A stretch of 64,000 nucleotides of DNA from positions 4,836,001-4,900,000 of the forward strand of contig JARGXX010000068.1 in the NCBI GenBank assembly GCA_030374765.1, written 5' to 3'. Shown here piece by piece: positions 23,316 through 34,272 of the stretch (within the stretch, counting starts at the first letter, position 1; each line of letters opens with the position of its first letter). Below the pieces are notes generated by a model that was not told the origin of the DNA, did not search any database, and worked only from the letters and a program-made list of their open reading frames with translations. Origin of the DNA: Agarophyton chilense (taxonomy: Eukaryota > Rhodophyta > Florideophyceae > Gracilariales > Gracilariaceae). The translations under genes and the position numbers were made by a program.

Positions 23316-23367
23316 ACCCGTCCTTCACGCGTGGATCCACGGTGAATCCACGCTTGTTAAGAACGGG
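23316..23367. repeat. Imperfect palindrome
   Basis: ACCCGTCCTTCACGCGTGGAT is followed a few bases later by ATCCACGCTTGTTAAGAACGGG, its imperfect reverse complement; the inner stem GCGTGGAT/ATCCACGC is perfect. It sits just left of the fold-back element. Confidence 0.5.
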
Positions 23368-23476
23368 CCTGAGTCGTGTGCGAACGGTGGATTAGGAGAG
23401 AGAGCCAAATGAAAAGCTCTGATTTGCACACGCAAATGCGGCCGTGTTGTGTTATTGAGCCGGGGACCACGGTGAA

Positions 23477-23637
23477 GATCGGGCACAGACAGCTTGTAGA
23501 TTTAGACTACCCCGGGGGTGACACTGTCTATAGGGGTTGTTTTTGGGGTTTTGCTTTTTAGCTATAGGGTTTTTTGGGGTTGTTTGCACATGTCACCTCC
23601 AGGGTGGTCTAATCCTGCAAGCAGCCACCCCCCGAAT
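23477..23637. mobile_element. Fold-back element / MITE-like inverted repeat
   Basis: Two arms of about 48 bases (23477-23524 and 23589-23637) are imperfect reverse complements, with the central parts TAGACTACCCCGGGGGTGACA and TGTCACCTCCAGGGTGGTCTA. The 64-base loop contains two similar G/T-rich direct repeats (CTATAGGGGTTGTTTTTGGG and CTATAGGGTTTTTTGGGG). No coding capacity. It lies about 320 bases upstream of the MPP beta start codon. Family unknown. Confidence 0.6.
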
Positions 23638-23959
23638 CGCACAATCTCCCAATATTTTTCTTTACTTGCATAGATACCTTCGTAAATGCCACCCCACATC
23701 GCACCTCCACTCGTGCGCAACATCCGCGACTTGTGGCGCTCACACACGTGGTAATCGAACACACGTCACACACGTCTACGCTAAGAAACGAATAATCCTG
23801 TATGCTTACAACGATTGATGTGCCTTACACGAGCTGCAGAGGTGGCGCGCTTCTCTCGGCGCCCCATGTGCTCTCGCGCAGTCGTCACGAGGGCTGCGTG
23901 AGGGAGAGTTAGTTGCTGCTTCGTCCGCGCGGTTGCGATCGCGTTCGCCGTTCTGCATC

Positions 23960-25456
23960 ATGTGGCCGCTTGCGCGCCTCGGCGCACTGCGTCGCTCCCT
24001 CTCCACCACCCCCATCATCGCCCCCGCACTCACAACTCCCCCTGCCTCTGGTCTCAAGGGCGCCCTCAAGCGCATGCTCGGTCCCAACGCCGAGCCGCTT
24101 CCGCCGCACTACCGTGTGGACGACTCGTTACTGCCCGAGGTCCCCACCCGCGTCACCACCCTACCAAACGGATTGCGCGTCGCCTCTGAGTCGCGTCCGG
24201 TCGGTGCCGCCGTCGTTGGCGTCTGGATCGACGCTGGCACCCGCTTCGAACCCGAAAGCCGGAATGGCGCCGCCCACTTCCTCGAGCATCTTATTTTCAA
24301 GGGCACCAACAATCGCGCCCAGCGCTCCCTCGAGGTTGGAGTCGAGGACATCGGCGCTCATCTCAATGCTTACACCAGCCGCGAACAAACCGTGTACTAC
24401 GCTCGTTCCCTCAAAGACAATGTGCCCGACATGACCGCCTTGCTTGCCGACATTTTGCAGAACTCCCAAATCTCCGATGCTGCCGTTGACCGAGAACGTG
24501 ATGTCATACTACGTGAGATGGAAGAGATCGACCAAATTCATGAGGAAGTCTTGTTCGACTACCTGCATGGAACAGCCTACCAGGATTCCCCTCTCGCCCG
24601 TACTATTTTGGGCCCAGTCGAGAACATCAAGTCCCTCACATCTGCCGATCTGAAGGCTTATATTGCCGAACACTACAAGCCTCATCGAATGGTGCTTGCA
24701 GCCGCTGGTGACATCGAGCACGACCACCTCGTTGAGCTCGCCGAAAAGCATTTCGGACCTATGCAACCTGATTCGAGCCCGCGCACTGCAGTTGACCTCG
24801 TAGCTGAAAAGCCAGCTTATCTGGTCGGTTCCGACGTTCGTATCCGAAATGATGACATGCCTACCGCACATTTTGCTATTGCTTTCGAAAGCTGTGGCTG
24901 GGCTCATCCAGATGCCGTTTCATTCATGGTATTACAATCGCTGCTCGGATCTTATGACCGTGCTTCCACAACCGGTTCATCCAGTTCATATCGACTCGCC
25001 TCCACCCTCTCTACCATTCCTAATGCACGCACGGCTACCACCTTTAATACTACTTACACAGACACAGGCTTGTTCGGTGTCTATGCTACTGGTGAGCCCC
25101 CGGAGCTGGATGATGTCGTTGTACCAATTATGCAGGAACTGGTTAGAAACTGCTTTAATGTTGATGAAACGCAGCTAGCCAATGCCAAAATGGCTTTGAA
25201 GACCAGTTTGCTCTCTCAGTTAGATGGCCCCACCGGCATTGCGGAAGAAATCGGGCGGCAGCTGCTTGTTTACGGAAGGCGCATTCCCATGTCTGAGTGG
25301 TTTGCTCGTATTGATGCCGTAGACGCTGAAGCCATCAAACGTATCTCCAACAAATACATCTTTGACCGTGAGGTTGCAGTGACAGCCATGGGTCCCATTC
25401 ATTCTCTACCGGACTACAATTTCATTCGTAGCTCCACATTCACAAATATGTACTAA
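23960..25456 (+). CDS. Mitochondrial processing peptidase subunit beta (MPP-beta)
   Basis: A 498-residue M16 metallopeptidase that removes matrix-targeting presequences; in many eukaryotes it is also the Core 1 subunit of the bc1 complex. The zinc site HxxEH is complete (AHFLEHLIFKGT, H106, E109, H110) with the distal Glu in RERDVILREMEE (E186), so this is the catalytic beta subunit and not the alpha subunit. The block DIGAHLNAYTSREQTVYYAR is diagnostic. The first 30 residues (MWPLARLGALRRSLSTTP) are Arg/Ser-rich without acidic residues, as expected for a mitochondrial presequence. The second M16 domain (about 260-490) is intact. An upstream in-frame TTG exists, but the ATG at 23960 gives the natural leader. 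It is a single exon with a GC-rich 5' part. Confidence 0.93.
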   Translation: MWPLARLGALRRSLSTTPIIAPALTTPPASGLKGALKRMLGPNAEPLPPHYRVDDSLLPEVPTRVTTLPNGLRVASESRPVGAAVVGVWIDAGTRFEPESRNGAAHFLEHLIFKGTNNRAQRSLEVGVEDIGAHLNAYTSREQTVYYARSLKDNVPDMTALLADILQNSQISDAAVDRERDVILREMEEIDQIHEEVLFDYLHGTAYQDSPLARTILGPVENIKSLTSADLKAYIAEHYKPHRMVLAAAGDIEHDHLVELAEKHFGPMQPDSSPRTAVDLVAEKPAYLVGSDVRIRNDDMPTAHFAIAFESCGWAHPDAVSFMVLQSLLGSYDRASTTGSSSSYRLASTLSTIPNARTATTFNTTYTDTGLFGVYATGEPPELDDVVVPIMQELVRNCFNVDETQLANAKMALKTSLLSQLDGPTGIAEEIGRQLLVYGRRIPMSEWFARIDAVDAEAIKRISNKYIFDREVAVTAMGPIHSLPDYNFIRSSTFTNMY

Positions 25457-25824
25457 GACGGGCGTTTTTGTCGCTTTGAGTTTCGACGTAGGCCGCACGG
25501 AAGACGTAATGCCTTAAAGTTTCCTGCAACGAGCGTTGCTTCTCAACTGTCTCATCCGTGCTCATCGTCAGTTTGTGCTCATCTTGTTCTGAGAATGACA
25601 CTGACATCCGTCCTTCTTCCAAGAGCCTTGAATTTGATGGCCTACGTCTATTGCTTACCCATCAAAAAATACGGTTCATGATAAAAAGCAGCGATGCATT
25701 TCCTACATGAATCTCCCACATGTGGACATGACCCCAATCCCATAGATAAGATATAGTGTTTGCCACTGGACAGGTCTCAAAACGCAATCTTATCCTCGAA
25801 CCTCGCGCCGTCCCGCATTTTTGT
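25457..25824. other. Convergent 3' intergenic region
   Basis: A 368-base gap between the MPP-beta stop and the stop of the convergent Cache/VWA gene; both 3' UTRs must fall here. No other feature was seen. Confidence 0.4.
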
Positions 25825-28233
25825 TCACATCATGTCCAGTCTATGGAGGTCTTCTGGCCGAATATCAATTTTGGTTCCAGTGATTTCATTAAGTCTTGCA
25901 GATGGTGTCGATGCAGAGGAAGCTTTAGAGTCTGAAGCTCGACATCTTTTCATCCTCGGAAACAACAAGAAGACCACGAGCACAACCGCAGCCACGGCGA
26001 GTAAACCTCCAATGACTCCTCCAGCAATCGCGGCGACAGGGGCACCATCATCCTTGCATTCCTCTCTAGGACCACTGTCTGATCTTCCACCGCAACAGAT
26101 TCGGTCAAATTCACTCCTTGGCGTCTCTGACTTTTCTTCACAAAACGGGTTCGCCGTCTTCAAGGCTTCATCTTCTTCTGCTGGGCATGACGGAAAACCA
26201 GAGGTGTCACAACCAAGATTATTGATAGGTTCATATTCAGTCCTTCTGCGGTCAAAAATGCTGCCAGTCGGACAAAGCACGCTCGCATTTTCTGAATTCT
26301 CCTTCACCTCACATGTCGCCAAGCGTTTCGCGTCGCACGGAACGATGTTCCAGTTCTCACTGATACCCCGACGATCAACAGAAACACAAGCGTCGACAAG
26401 TTCCTGTTGATGGAGCTCGTCAATTTCCGCCTGAATGTCGCCATTTGTGATACTAAAACCCAGGCTTCGAGCCACAAATTCAGATCCGTTCACCCACTGA
26501 ACATTTTCACCTTGCGTGGCTCTTAATCCAATCCAACTTCCGTCAAGCGAACTAATACCGGCCACAATTTCATTCTTTCCACGACTGTCCACAATCGCCA
26601 AGTCGCTTCCACTTCCGAAACTTCTACACTGCAATCGGGCCTCAGACCATGTCAAAGCAGTTTCTAGTCTCATGTAAAGTGATTCCCCAGCTCGAAAGCA
26701 CTTCCAGGTTTGATCACTTCTTACAAGAATATCAGCGCAAACACCACCGTATTGTGCTCTTAATGTCTGCATTTCGCACGAATCTGGATTCCTTGCCTCA
26801 CAATTTCTGTTCTCGGTTCCGATCTGAGTGTTTATGGCTGACTCAGCTATTTCCCGACCACCAACAGCTTTGCTAACTTGTGCGATGGTAATATCGACAC
26901 CAACGACTCCAACAAGACGAACTGATTCCGCTTCATAAACTGGCTGAGCGATTGTGAATACATCTCCCAACCCTGAGAAGTCCTTCGTTATCTCAGAGGT
27001 GTACTCCTTGCTTTTCTGTGTCAGCGAAGCAATGTCAGTATACGCAGACAAGGAAGACTCCGGACTCTCCGAGGAAGACACTCGTCTCCATGCGCCGGGG
27101 GCAGAGGATTCGCAAACGAAAGAACGTGCAACACGTTCAGCATTATTGTTGTTCCCTTCCGTGAAAGTGACGATAGAAACATTTTCTCCTAAGCTTTCCT
27201 GCTCCCGTATTATGGAATCAACTAGGTCAGATGTACATGTGCAAGTCATAGGCGGTAACCGGCACTGTTCAAAGCAAACTGGTTCATTTCCTATGAGCAA
27301 CACTATAATCTTTGAGCAACCACTCGAGCTCCCTTGTTCTTTAGATCTTCGTAAAATACTGAAGGCTTCTTCTAGTGCAGATGTGTCTGGTCGACCGCTG
27401 GATGGTTTTAATCTTTTAACATCCTGCTTCAGCTGTTCCTTGACTTCACTTGTAGCACGTTCGAGTTTGTCCGAGTTTCCAAGTACTTCGACGGTTTTCC
27501 CCATCGAAATCACAGATACGTAATCATTTCGACCTAGAGCTGCAATTGCTGAAATTAATGACATGGAAAGTATTTTTTCCGAAGTTGTCAATGACGTCGT
27601 ATCAAAGATAAAAACCACATCTTTATTGCCTGAAGACGCAGCTATATACCAAGGGCGACTCATCGGAACAAACCCACACTGTTCAAGATTTGGCGTCTCT
27701 CTTCTTCGGGCGGCTCCGGGATATGTCATTTGCAAACCAGATGACGTCCCAATGTACAACCAACTGCGTAAATTGTGTTTCTCGAAAGCTTTCTGCAGAG
27801 CTCGTCTGATCGACTTTAGTGCACAAACATCTCGAAGAAGATTCAAATCATTCAGTTTAAAGTTCTGGACACCATCTTTGGTTTCGTATTGCATGGTCTT
27901 GGGCGGCGCCGATAGAGAGGCCGTTTCAAGGTTTAGAAGTCTTTTTCCAGAGCTGCATGTTTTTGGACAAATGGGCTCTTGTCCTTCCGAGAGAATTAAA
28001 TCGGAACATCGATATTCACCACCAAATGAGTCATGCCCACAGCCATTTGGTATACAAAATCCTTTATTGCAGCTCTCTGATGCTTGACAGCGGGCAGAAG
28101 GTGCCATGGCTTTGGCCAGTTCGGAAGCGACATCCCGAACAGCTTCCCTTTTTCCTTCATAGAACCTATCAAAGCTCTCACTTGCGAGAGTAAAACTGGT
28201 GCTTTGAAGTGCTAAGAAAAGAAAGAAGAGCAT
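25825..28233 (-). CDS. Secreted/membrane protein: Cache + VWA (alpha2delta-like) + C-type lectin domain
   Basis: An 802-residue type I membrane protein. Residues 1-18 form a signal peptide (MLFFLFLALQSTSFTLASES). About 45-100 is Cys-rich. A Cache half-domain ends with MSRPWYIAASSGNKD. A VWA domain is inserted directly after it (about 205-380), the arrangement of voltage-gated calcium-channel alpha2delta subunits. The second Cache half follows (about 420-460, FTIAQPVYEAESVRLVGVVG). A C-type lectin-like domain (about 505-640) has WIGLRATQGENVQWVNGSEF and WNIVPCDAKRLATCE. A further Cys-rich stretch, one membrane helix (VAAIAGGVIGGLLAVAAVVL) and a short Arg/Ser-rich tail complete it. The VWA metal site is degenerate: DxSxS reads DTTSL, though the later Thr is kept (DTSALEEAF). 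I chose the ATG at 28233 over an upstream in-frame TTG. It is a single exon. The likely role is extracellular ligand sensing or channel association; this is an inference. Confidence 0.75.
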   Translation of the reverse strand: MLFFLFLALQSTSFTLASESFDRFYEGKREAVRDVASELAKAMAPSARCQASESCNKGFCIPNGCGHDSFGGEYRCSDLILSEGQEPICPKTCSSGKRLLNLETASLSAPPKTMQYETKDGVQNFKLNDLNLLRDVCALKSIRRALQKAFEKHNLRSWLYIGTSSGLQMTYPGAARRRETPNLEQCGFVPMSRPWYIAASSGNKDVVFIFDTTSLTTSEKILSMSLISAIAALGRNDYVSVISMGKTVEVLGNSDKLERATSEVKEQLKQDVKRLKPSSGRPDTSALEEAFSILRRSKEQGSSSGCSKIIVLLIGNEPVCFEQCRLPPMTCTCTSDLVDSIIREQESLGENVSIVTFTEGNNNNAERVARSFVCESSAPGAWRRVSSSESPESSLSAYTDIASLTQKSKEYTSEITKDFSGLGDVFTIAQPVYEAESVRLVGVVGVDITIAQVSKAVGGREIAESAINTQIGTENRNCEARNPDSCEMQTLRAQYGGVCADILVRSDQTWKCFRAGESLYMRLETALTWSEARLQCRSFGSGSDLAIVDSRGKNEIVAGISSLDGSWIGLRATQGENVQWVNGSEFVARSLGFSITNGDIQAEIDELHQQELVDACVSVDRRGISENWNIVPCDAKRLATCEVKENSENASVLCPTGSIFDRRRTEYEPINNLGCDTSGFPSCPAEEDEALKTANPFCEEKSETPRSEFDRICCGGRSDSGPREECKDDGAPVAAIAGGVIGGLLAVAAVVLVVFLLFPRMKRCRASDSKASSASTPSARLNEITGTKIDIRPEDLHRLDMM

Positions 28234-28251
28234 CTTTGAGACGGGGTTCAA

Positions 28252-30090
28252 GGGAATCTTCGAATCTTATTAATTCTAAGCGTTTTGTTCCCATATTCTT
28301 GGATACCTCTAACATGCTGCAGTGCGCGTCGAGCCCTCTGGCAGATGTACAAAACCGGTATGACAAGCACATCACCTGACCATGCCGAAAGGGTTTCCAA
28401 ACTCAGCCAATTTTACTGATTATGTACACCAGAAAGCTAAACCTTTAAACGCGGGAAGCATGTGTCCAGTGAAATAGACATAATCTACTATTTTGATTGA
28501 TACACCAAAGAAACGATTGGTAATCGGCGTTCCATGTGTTTAATTTGCTTGTCTATTTCAATAGACATAAGTGAAGCAAAGCCAATTGTTTTGGCCACAT
28601 GCACATCTCTTACAAGCCAATAGTTCGATGACTATGAATATGACCTACCACCCAGTTTGGGCTAGGGGTGAAAACTGTTGTAGTTCGCTGTCGTACGTGG
28701 ACATGGGACATCAGCGAGCTCACTTCGACCCTAACGGCCCTACAATAAACAACGCGCTAGACGTCCGGGTGGCATGTAGGTAGCGGGAAGAAAGATAGAG
28801 AACGATCTCCCCCACTCTGTCCTCTTTTCTAGTGTCCATACGACCGATGTTCTCATGTGAGGTCAATTGGCCTCGTATGAGGCCATTTTGTATTTCGTTG
28901 TAACTAAGCAATAAATGCAATCTACAAGCTCTGCAAAACTGGAACATATTGCCCAACACTCTTTTTTTGATGGCCTCAAAATCTGAAGTATACAAAACTA
29001 GATGATTGAAGGAGATATATTCTTTCGACATGTTCTTTTGGATCGTTTGATGCCAAAAATATTTGGTTATTGCTTTTTTGCGGCTCCTAAAGTTTGTCAC
29101 ACCAACAATTATCGTTTTAAAGAAAAGTATTAATGCTCTGTTTGACAAGATTTCCGAGACATTTTCTCAACGATAAAAACGTATGGTTTTTAGTTTTTAT
29201 CCTTCCTTTCTTCTTTATATTTAAAATTTTATATCTTGAATGAATTTCAGCTACTTTTTAAGAAGAATTTTGGTCTCATATGAAATCAACTATCCAGGCG
29301 TGTAGACACTGGTGCTTTTGCGAACAACGACACTAAAAACGATGAACCATTCCATCAGATTCTGTATAGGAATTTTTTCACGTATGGAGCGGAAAGAGCC
29401 ACTTCAGAGCTAAAATATCAGAATCTCTCCTCGAGCAGAAGAACGGGTGTATAAAAAAGAGAAAAGCAAAGAAAAAGTAAACGAAAGAGTACGCTTACCG
29501 GAAGAAAACCTTACACAATACCGCATCTAATGTTCGAGAAAACAAAACTGTCATCGTTTCCAAAAGTTTTACGCGTTATTTTAACGATGATTCGTCAGTC
29601 GACGTCAACTGTTTTTTTTCGGTTACAAATATTTCTTCATGCAAAAATAGTGGAATTAGAGTAAGGCCGTAATATTTTTGTATCACTTAAAAGGAATCTA
29701 GTTCGATTTTCTATTTGAAATTCGCACTAAACGGTACCTTTATTAAAGAAGCCAAGAACTACACCATCTTGAAGTAGACGCTTCTGGCGGAATTATCGAA
29801 GAAGACGCTTCTGGAAGAAAAACTACGCTTATTTGTGGCTACTGATCTTTACTCATTGGATGTTGAGGACTCTTAAGCACATTTATACTCATTGTACACT
29901 CGCGCTGGGTTTAACGACAAGTTTTCTTTTCGTTTCCTCCGCAATTTCGTAGCGGACATACGGAAGATAGCTAGTTTTGCTATGTATCGCTCTCCGAGCG
30001 ACAACAGGGTGTTGAAAAAAGAAGTACGTTAGTGACAGTGGGGCCGAAAGGCCTTATTTTCTGACCGAGAATCTCATCTTGTCTTAACGG
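28252..30090. other. AT-rich spacer, no supported gene
   Basis: About 1.8 kb. A minus-strand frame at 28720-29148 (142 codons) has no recognisable domain and lies in AT-rich DNA where chance frames are long, so it is not called. No repeats or RNA genes were seen. Confidence 0.35.
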
Positions 30091-30095
30091 ATTGA

Positions 30096-30410
30096 AAGAA
30101 GAAGATTCTGTCGAGGCCTCATGTTTGCCTTGGAACCGCTCAAGAGTTAGAGAGGAAGTTTGACGAGTTGGTGGGGCAACTCCTGCATCATTCAATGGTT
30201 TTGAAGAAGGAGTTCGAAGCTTCTGGAGCATCAGAATACAAATATTAGACGTGCAGTTACTACAAAGAGACAGGGCTCTGTGCAAACCGTTGCCCCTCGA
30301 ATCCGTGTCGTGACACGAAGTGTTTCCGGTGCGGCAGTATGGGCCATTTGGAGCCTAATTGTTGGCCTAAACCTAGAAAAAGTGATTTTTTGCTTTGTTT
30401 GATTCGATGA
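30096..30410 (+). pseudogene. Retroelement Gag nucleocapsid fragment with CCHC zinc knuckle
   Basis: A plus-strand frame encodes a helical segment (AQELERKFDELVGQLLHHSM), an in-frame TAG at 30246-30248, then a Cys-rich block (CSYYKETGLCANRCP) and a canonical zinc knuckle KCFRCGSMGHLEPNC (C-x2-C-x4-H-x4-C), ending at a TGA at 30408. CCHC knuckles of this kind are typical of retroelement Gag proteins. It lies just left of the inverted repeat flanking the gypsy element and may be the tail of another element copy. Confidence 0.65.
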
Positions 30411-30624
30411 AGCAAAGTAAGAGTAGCAGGGAGAGATTGTGGGATGAACCAAAACGGTAACGGGGGTGTAAGCCCTTCCAATTCTAGGTAGCGCGCAACG
30501 GACCAGGCCTAGAAGGCTGAAATTGTAGATATGTGTGAGATATGACAGAACCAGCCACTAAAAGGTGCAACAGGAACGGCGGGCGTACTGAGACGAAGTT
30601 GGTAGACGGTGATGCACAGCGCAC

Positions 30625-31080
30625 GTTGTGAAGGAGCAACGATTACGGTTGAGTCCTTTAAGCCTCTGGGGCCTGAGGTATCTTACAGACGCCATGTGGA
30701 CTGGCCGACTTCGGCTAGGCTCATTTAGATAATTATTTTTTTTAAGTAGTGTAACAGATTAGCATTACAGTTCCAGGGATATCCCAGCGCCTCGCCATTG
30801 ATATTTACTTGGCTCGAGTGACGCTTCTCCCTCAAAATCAGGTAGGCACCGTTAGGATATTAAATTACCCCCCTGGGTACATGAATTCCACCAATTGGAC
30901 TTCAAGCCATCGTTTCCGTAGCCCCGACCTGTAGGACTACGCAGTAAACGCCCGCCCAATGCACTAAGTAATCTGAGAGTGCCACCGTCAAGGACACGAA
31001 CCTTAGAACCCGCTCTACCACGCTACCCCAGGTTTAGACCAGTACGCTGACCTACCATTCATTGCGTTACATTTTGGTCT
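30625..31080 (-). repeat. Left arm of long inverted repeat (3' end of a second gypsy copy)
   Basis: About 450 bases that are the imperfect reverse complement of 37120-37565. Exactly matching stretches include CCCAGCGCCTCGCCATTG, GTAGGACTACGCAG and GCACCGTTAGGATA. On its minus strand it therefore repeats the last part of gypsy pol and the region after it. It contains the reverse complement of a tRNA-type B box (GGTTCGTGTCC, 30992-31002). Confidence 0.8.
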
Positions 31081-31196
31081 CCCGACTTAGAGCCCCTTAG
31101 AAATAATTGAGCTGACCACTGGAAAGAAGAACTATACGGAGTCTAGCCTTTGGTTTAATTCCCCAACGAACCAGAAATAGAGAAGCAACCGCCATT

Positions 31197-33136
31197 ATGG
31201 ATGCAGGAAACACACCGAACCGACCAGATCACAGGACTCCTACGGCAGGAAAAGTTGCGACTACATCGCCGAAGATGTCGCTTGATCCTCAGGTTGATAC
31301 CGTTAATGACCGTAGGAGCACGAGAAGCCAGCCTCAAGAAATACTGACTCCCCAGGACAACCCTGAAAGGATTCGCCGAGAACCCACAGTGGCAGTGCAT
31401 TTACGAGAACGCCTCACCAGGGCCACCTCTAGGCCAGGGAAACCCCAATGAGAACCCCTTAAGACCGAAAGAATTAGAGAGAACATTCCCGTAGGCTTTG
31501 CCGACTTTCTCTGGCCCCATCTCCGTGAGCTCTGCTCAGTCCATGTGGATTCCATAGTGTACATGCGACTGGCTACGGCAATCGCGAACCATACGGATTA
31601 CCTCATTACGCGAATAGTCCCTAAGGTAGTGGAAGCTAAGTTATTCATAGACTCCCCCTACAGGCCGTTCATGGAGCAGTCACCAGCCAGTCAGGCAATG
31701 CGGTCCCTAGGACCACTCCACAAGTCAACCATCTCGTTTCCACATGTCAACCCTATACCGAGCCCCCAGGAGTGGCGGTATTATCCGCCCCTCTCCGGGA
31801 ACACCATCACAAAAATCCAATGGGAAGGAAATCTAGAAGCAGAAGAGAGGCTCCGCGTCTAAAAGAGAGACAGATTGCCCTTTCCAAAGGACAAAACGAG
31901 GTACAGCGACCTCAGGACTCCATCGGATCCGATAAAGAGATCGATCCGTTAGGTTTCCATCCTGCTGGAAAGAAAAGAAGTAACCGCAGGAGAAAGAAAA
32001 ACAGAAAGACTAAAAGAAGAAGCCGTTCGGACACGAGTGATTCCAATTCGGACTCAACCGAAACGACCGACTCGGAAGTGGATGAGTCTGCCGTTCGAAG
32101 CCTCAAACCAATGACAACAACTAACGGACCTTTCCTTAAGGTTCTGGACTACCGGAATTACCGATTGGCGAACAGGTCTCCGAAATATTCTGGTTCAGTG
32201 GCTCAAAGAGTCGCCAAATGGGCCAGAAGGATGCAACTAACCATTACGAACAAGTTCTCGGGTTCCGATCCCATTGCTGTTCTTAGGTTTCTTAGTTTCT
32301 TCCGTACGGCCTGTGATCAGAACGGTGTCCACGAGGGCGCCGCTCTGTACCTTTTCCAATTCCTCATCACAGGACAGGCGCGTGACCGAGTGGTTTCGAA
32401 GATATCTGGCACAACTGATTTAGTGAATGCTCAAGACCGTGAGCTCTTCAGGTCATAACCACAAGTTGTTCAATACCTCTTGGACACTTTCGCCACGGAT
32501 GACGTTATAATGGATGCTCACCAGGAAGTTATATCCTTTAGGCAGAGGTCCAGCATGACCGAATTGGCTCTCGCCGAGGACCTATGGAAGAAGGCTTACC
32601 GATGTGGAAACGTGTTCTCCGAAGGATGGCTTAAAAGTCACTTCATCACGGGATTACTCCCTGCCATTCGGACACATGTCCGCAATTACCACACGGAAAC
32701 CCCACAATACTCCTTCCGAAGGCTCGTTACTTATGCCAAAGGTTATGGAAAAACCTACAGGACTCCCAGGCGAAGTTCTGACATATCCAGAAGACACGCA
32801 ACCCCATTGCGTAAACCCAACCAATCTCATTCGGTTAGCTCCGCGGAATCGGACATGGATTCATCACTCCATTGTGCCGACTCGGGAGATGTCCTCGCAG
32901 ATATCTTCAGTGCTCCTCCGTCCGGGCCCCCATCATATACTTCCCAGGGAACTACAACGACCACTGGACCACCCACACCTCCCAGGTATTCCCCCTTTCC
33001 GCCCCGCAAGGACGTTTTCCTTCGCACCCCAAGGGCCTGCTTTCTCTGCCTTTCAATGGTTCAACCATTTGACTGCACGAGGTATCTACCTGAGGATGCA
33101 CGAAATAACGTCCTAGCCTTAAGGGAAGAGAATTAA
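31197..33136 (+). pseudogene. Gypsy gag (capsid) remnant
   Basis: An N-terminal ATG frame (31197-31451, MDAGNTPNRPDHR) stops, and the reading moves to other frames at 31545 and 31772. The block 31772-33136 carries an Arg/Ser-rich stretch, then the capsid helices (SVAQRVAKWARRMQLTITN, AVLRFLSFFRTACDQ, LYLFQFLITGQARDRVV) and, after a single in-frame TAA at 32456-32458, the rest of the capsid (ELALAEDLWKKAYRCGNVF, WLKSHFITGLLPAIRTHVRN). No CCHC knuckle is seen at the C-terminus of this copy. Confidence 0.7.
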
Positions 33137-33509
33137 CGGGTGCATCGATCCCAATGAAGTTTAACAGGGCACAGAAACGAGCCACAGGGACCCCTCGAAG
33201 CTCACGCTAGGCCACGCCTCCGGATACTCTGATCAAACCCCCACAGGTCCACGCTATTGTAGACCCCACGGATGACCCCGAAGAGGAATATTATCCTTAG
33301 GAAGAAACGGAAACCCCATCGGAAGACTCTTAGAAAGTCGACGCGAGGCACATCCTCCCTCTTGTAACCCCTGCCTCACCCAACTGGACGGTCATGAGCC
33401 AAGGAGCTCCTCACCTCCCAATACAAACCACCCACAATGAGCCACTCAGGATGAACCAGAATTGAAACACAGTAACGACCCTGTCTGTATCCTCAGGAAA
33501 AGGAAATGT

Positions 33510-33860
33510 GAAGTTCGAGTAACTGTGGGACTTCATTCCAACAACTCTCGAGTGAAAAAAGCCGTATTCGACACAGGCGCTGGTCCCAATTTGGTCTAGC
33601 CTAAGCTACTCCCACTTTGTTCGCCAGATTTCACTCAGGCAAGGAAGAACCCTAGGATTACCGATGCATCACGTAAACCAATGGACATTAAAGGAATAGT
33701 ACCCCTTGACCTCCAATTAGGACAATTCAAAGTCCGCACTTGGTTCCTTGTATGTCCTAACTTGGGCGCTGAGGCAATCCTAGGGACCTCCTTTATCGAT
33801 CGATACATTCAGGCCATTTCTCCAGGCCTTAGGAAAATCGAATTTTACCGCGCACCTTCC
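33510..33860 (+). pseudogene. Gypsy aspartic protease remnant
   Basis: The active-site motif is legible as KKAVFDTGAGPNLV at about 33550-33597, followed by a TAG. The downstream strand GIVPLDLQLGQFKVRTWFLV and the second conserved block GAEAILGTSFIDRY (33681-33810) complete a retropepsin-like fold. The catalytic Asp-Thr-Gly is intact, but the reading frame is not. Confidence 0.7.
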
Positions 33861-34272
33861 ATCTCCATGACTGATTCCGCCCCAGGGCCAGAAGCTAACC
33901 GCAAACGAACGAACATCCCCGTAAATAACGATACACCCGAAGACCCAGATCACCGTATTGGTCCATTCACAGTCCTCAGGTCTCGTGGCGGTACAGAACC
34001 ACCCGAAAACGGTTCTGAAGCACCTCGCCTTAATGACCAATGGCGTAATGGACATCCGCCCGTACAGACCCTTCTTGGTCACGGTCAGCAACTTCCGATA
34101 TAGGCCCGTACGGTTACCTAAAGGTACAGTGATTGGCACCACTCTACCTGCCTCTGTGGCCATTATTGAGGCCCAAGGGGATAACTTTTCAACTACAAGT
34201 CCCGACGAGGACGTCGACTCTTGGTAAGAGACAGTCGCTATCGGCGCAGAATTCGAATCGTATAGGCCCCAG

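Noticed and set aside
23933-24469. Alternative frames over the 5' part of MPP-beta
   Set aside because: High GC opens several frames; only the MPP frame carries the HxxEH zinc site and continues to a full-length protein.
28720-29148. 142-codon minus-strand frame
   Set aside because: No family resemblance, lies in AT-rich spacer DNA, and lacks supporting neighbours; kept only as a note.
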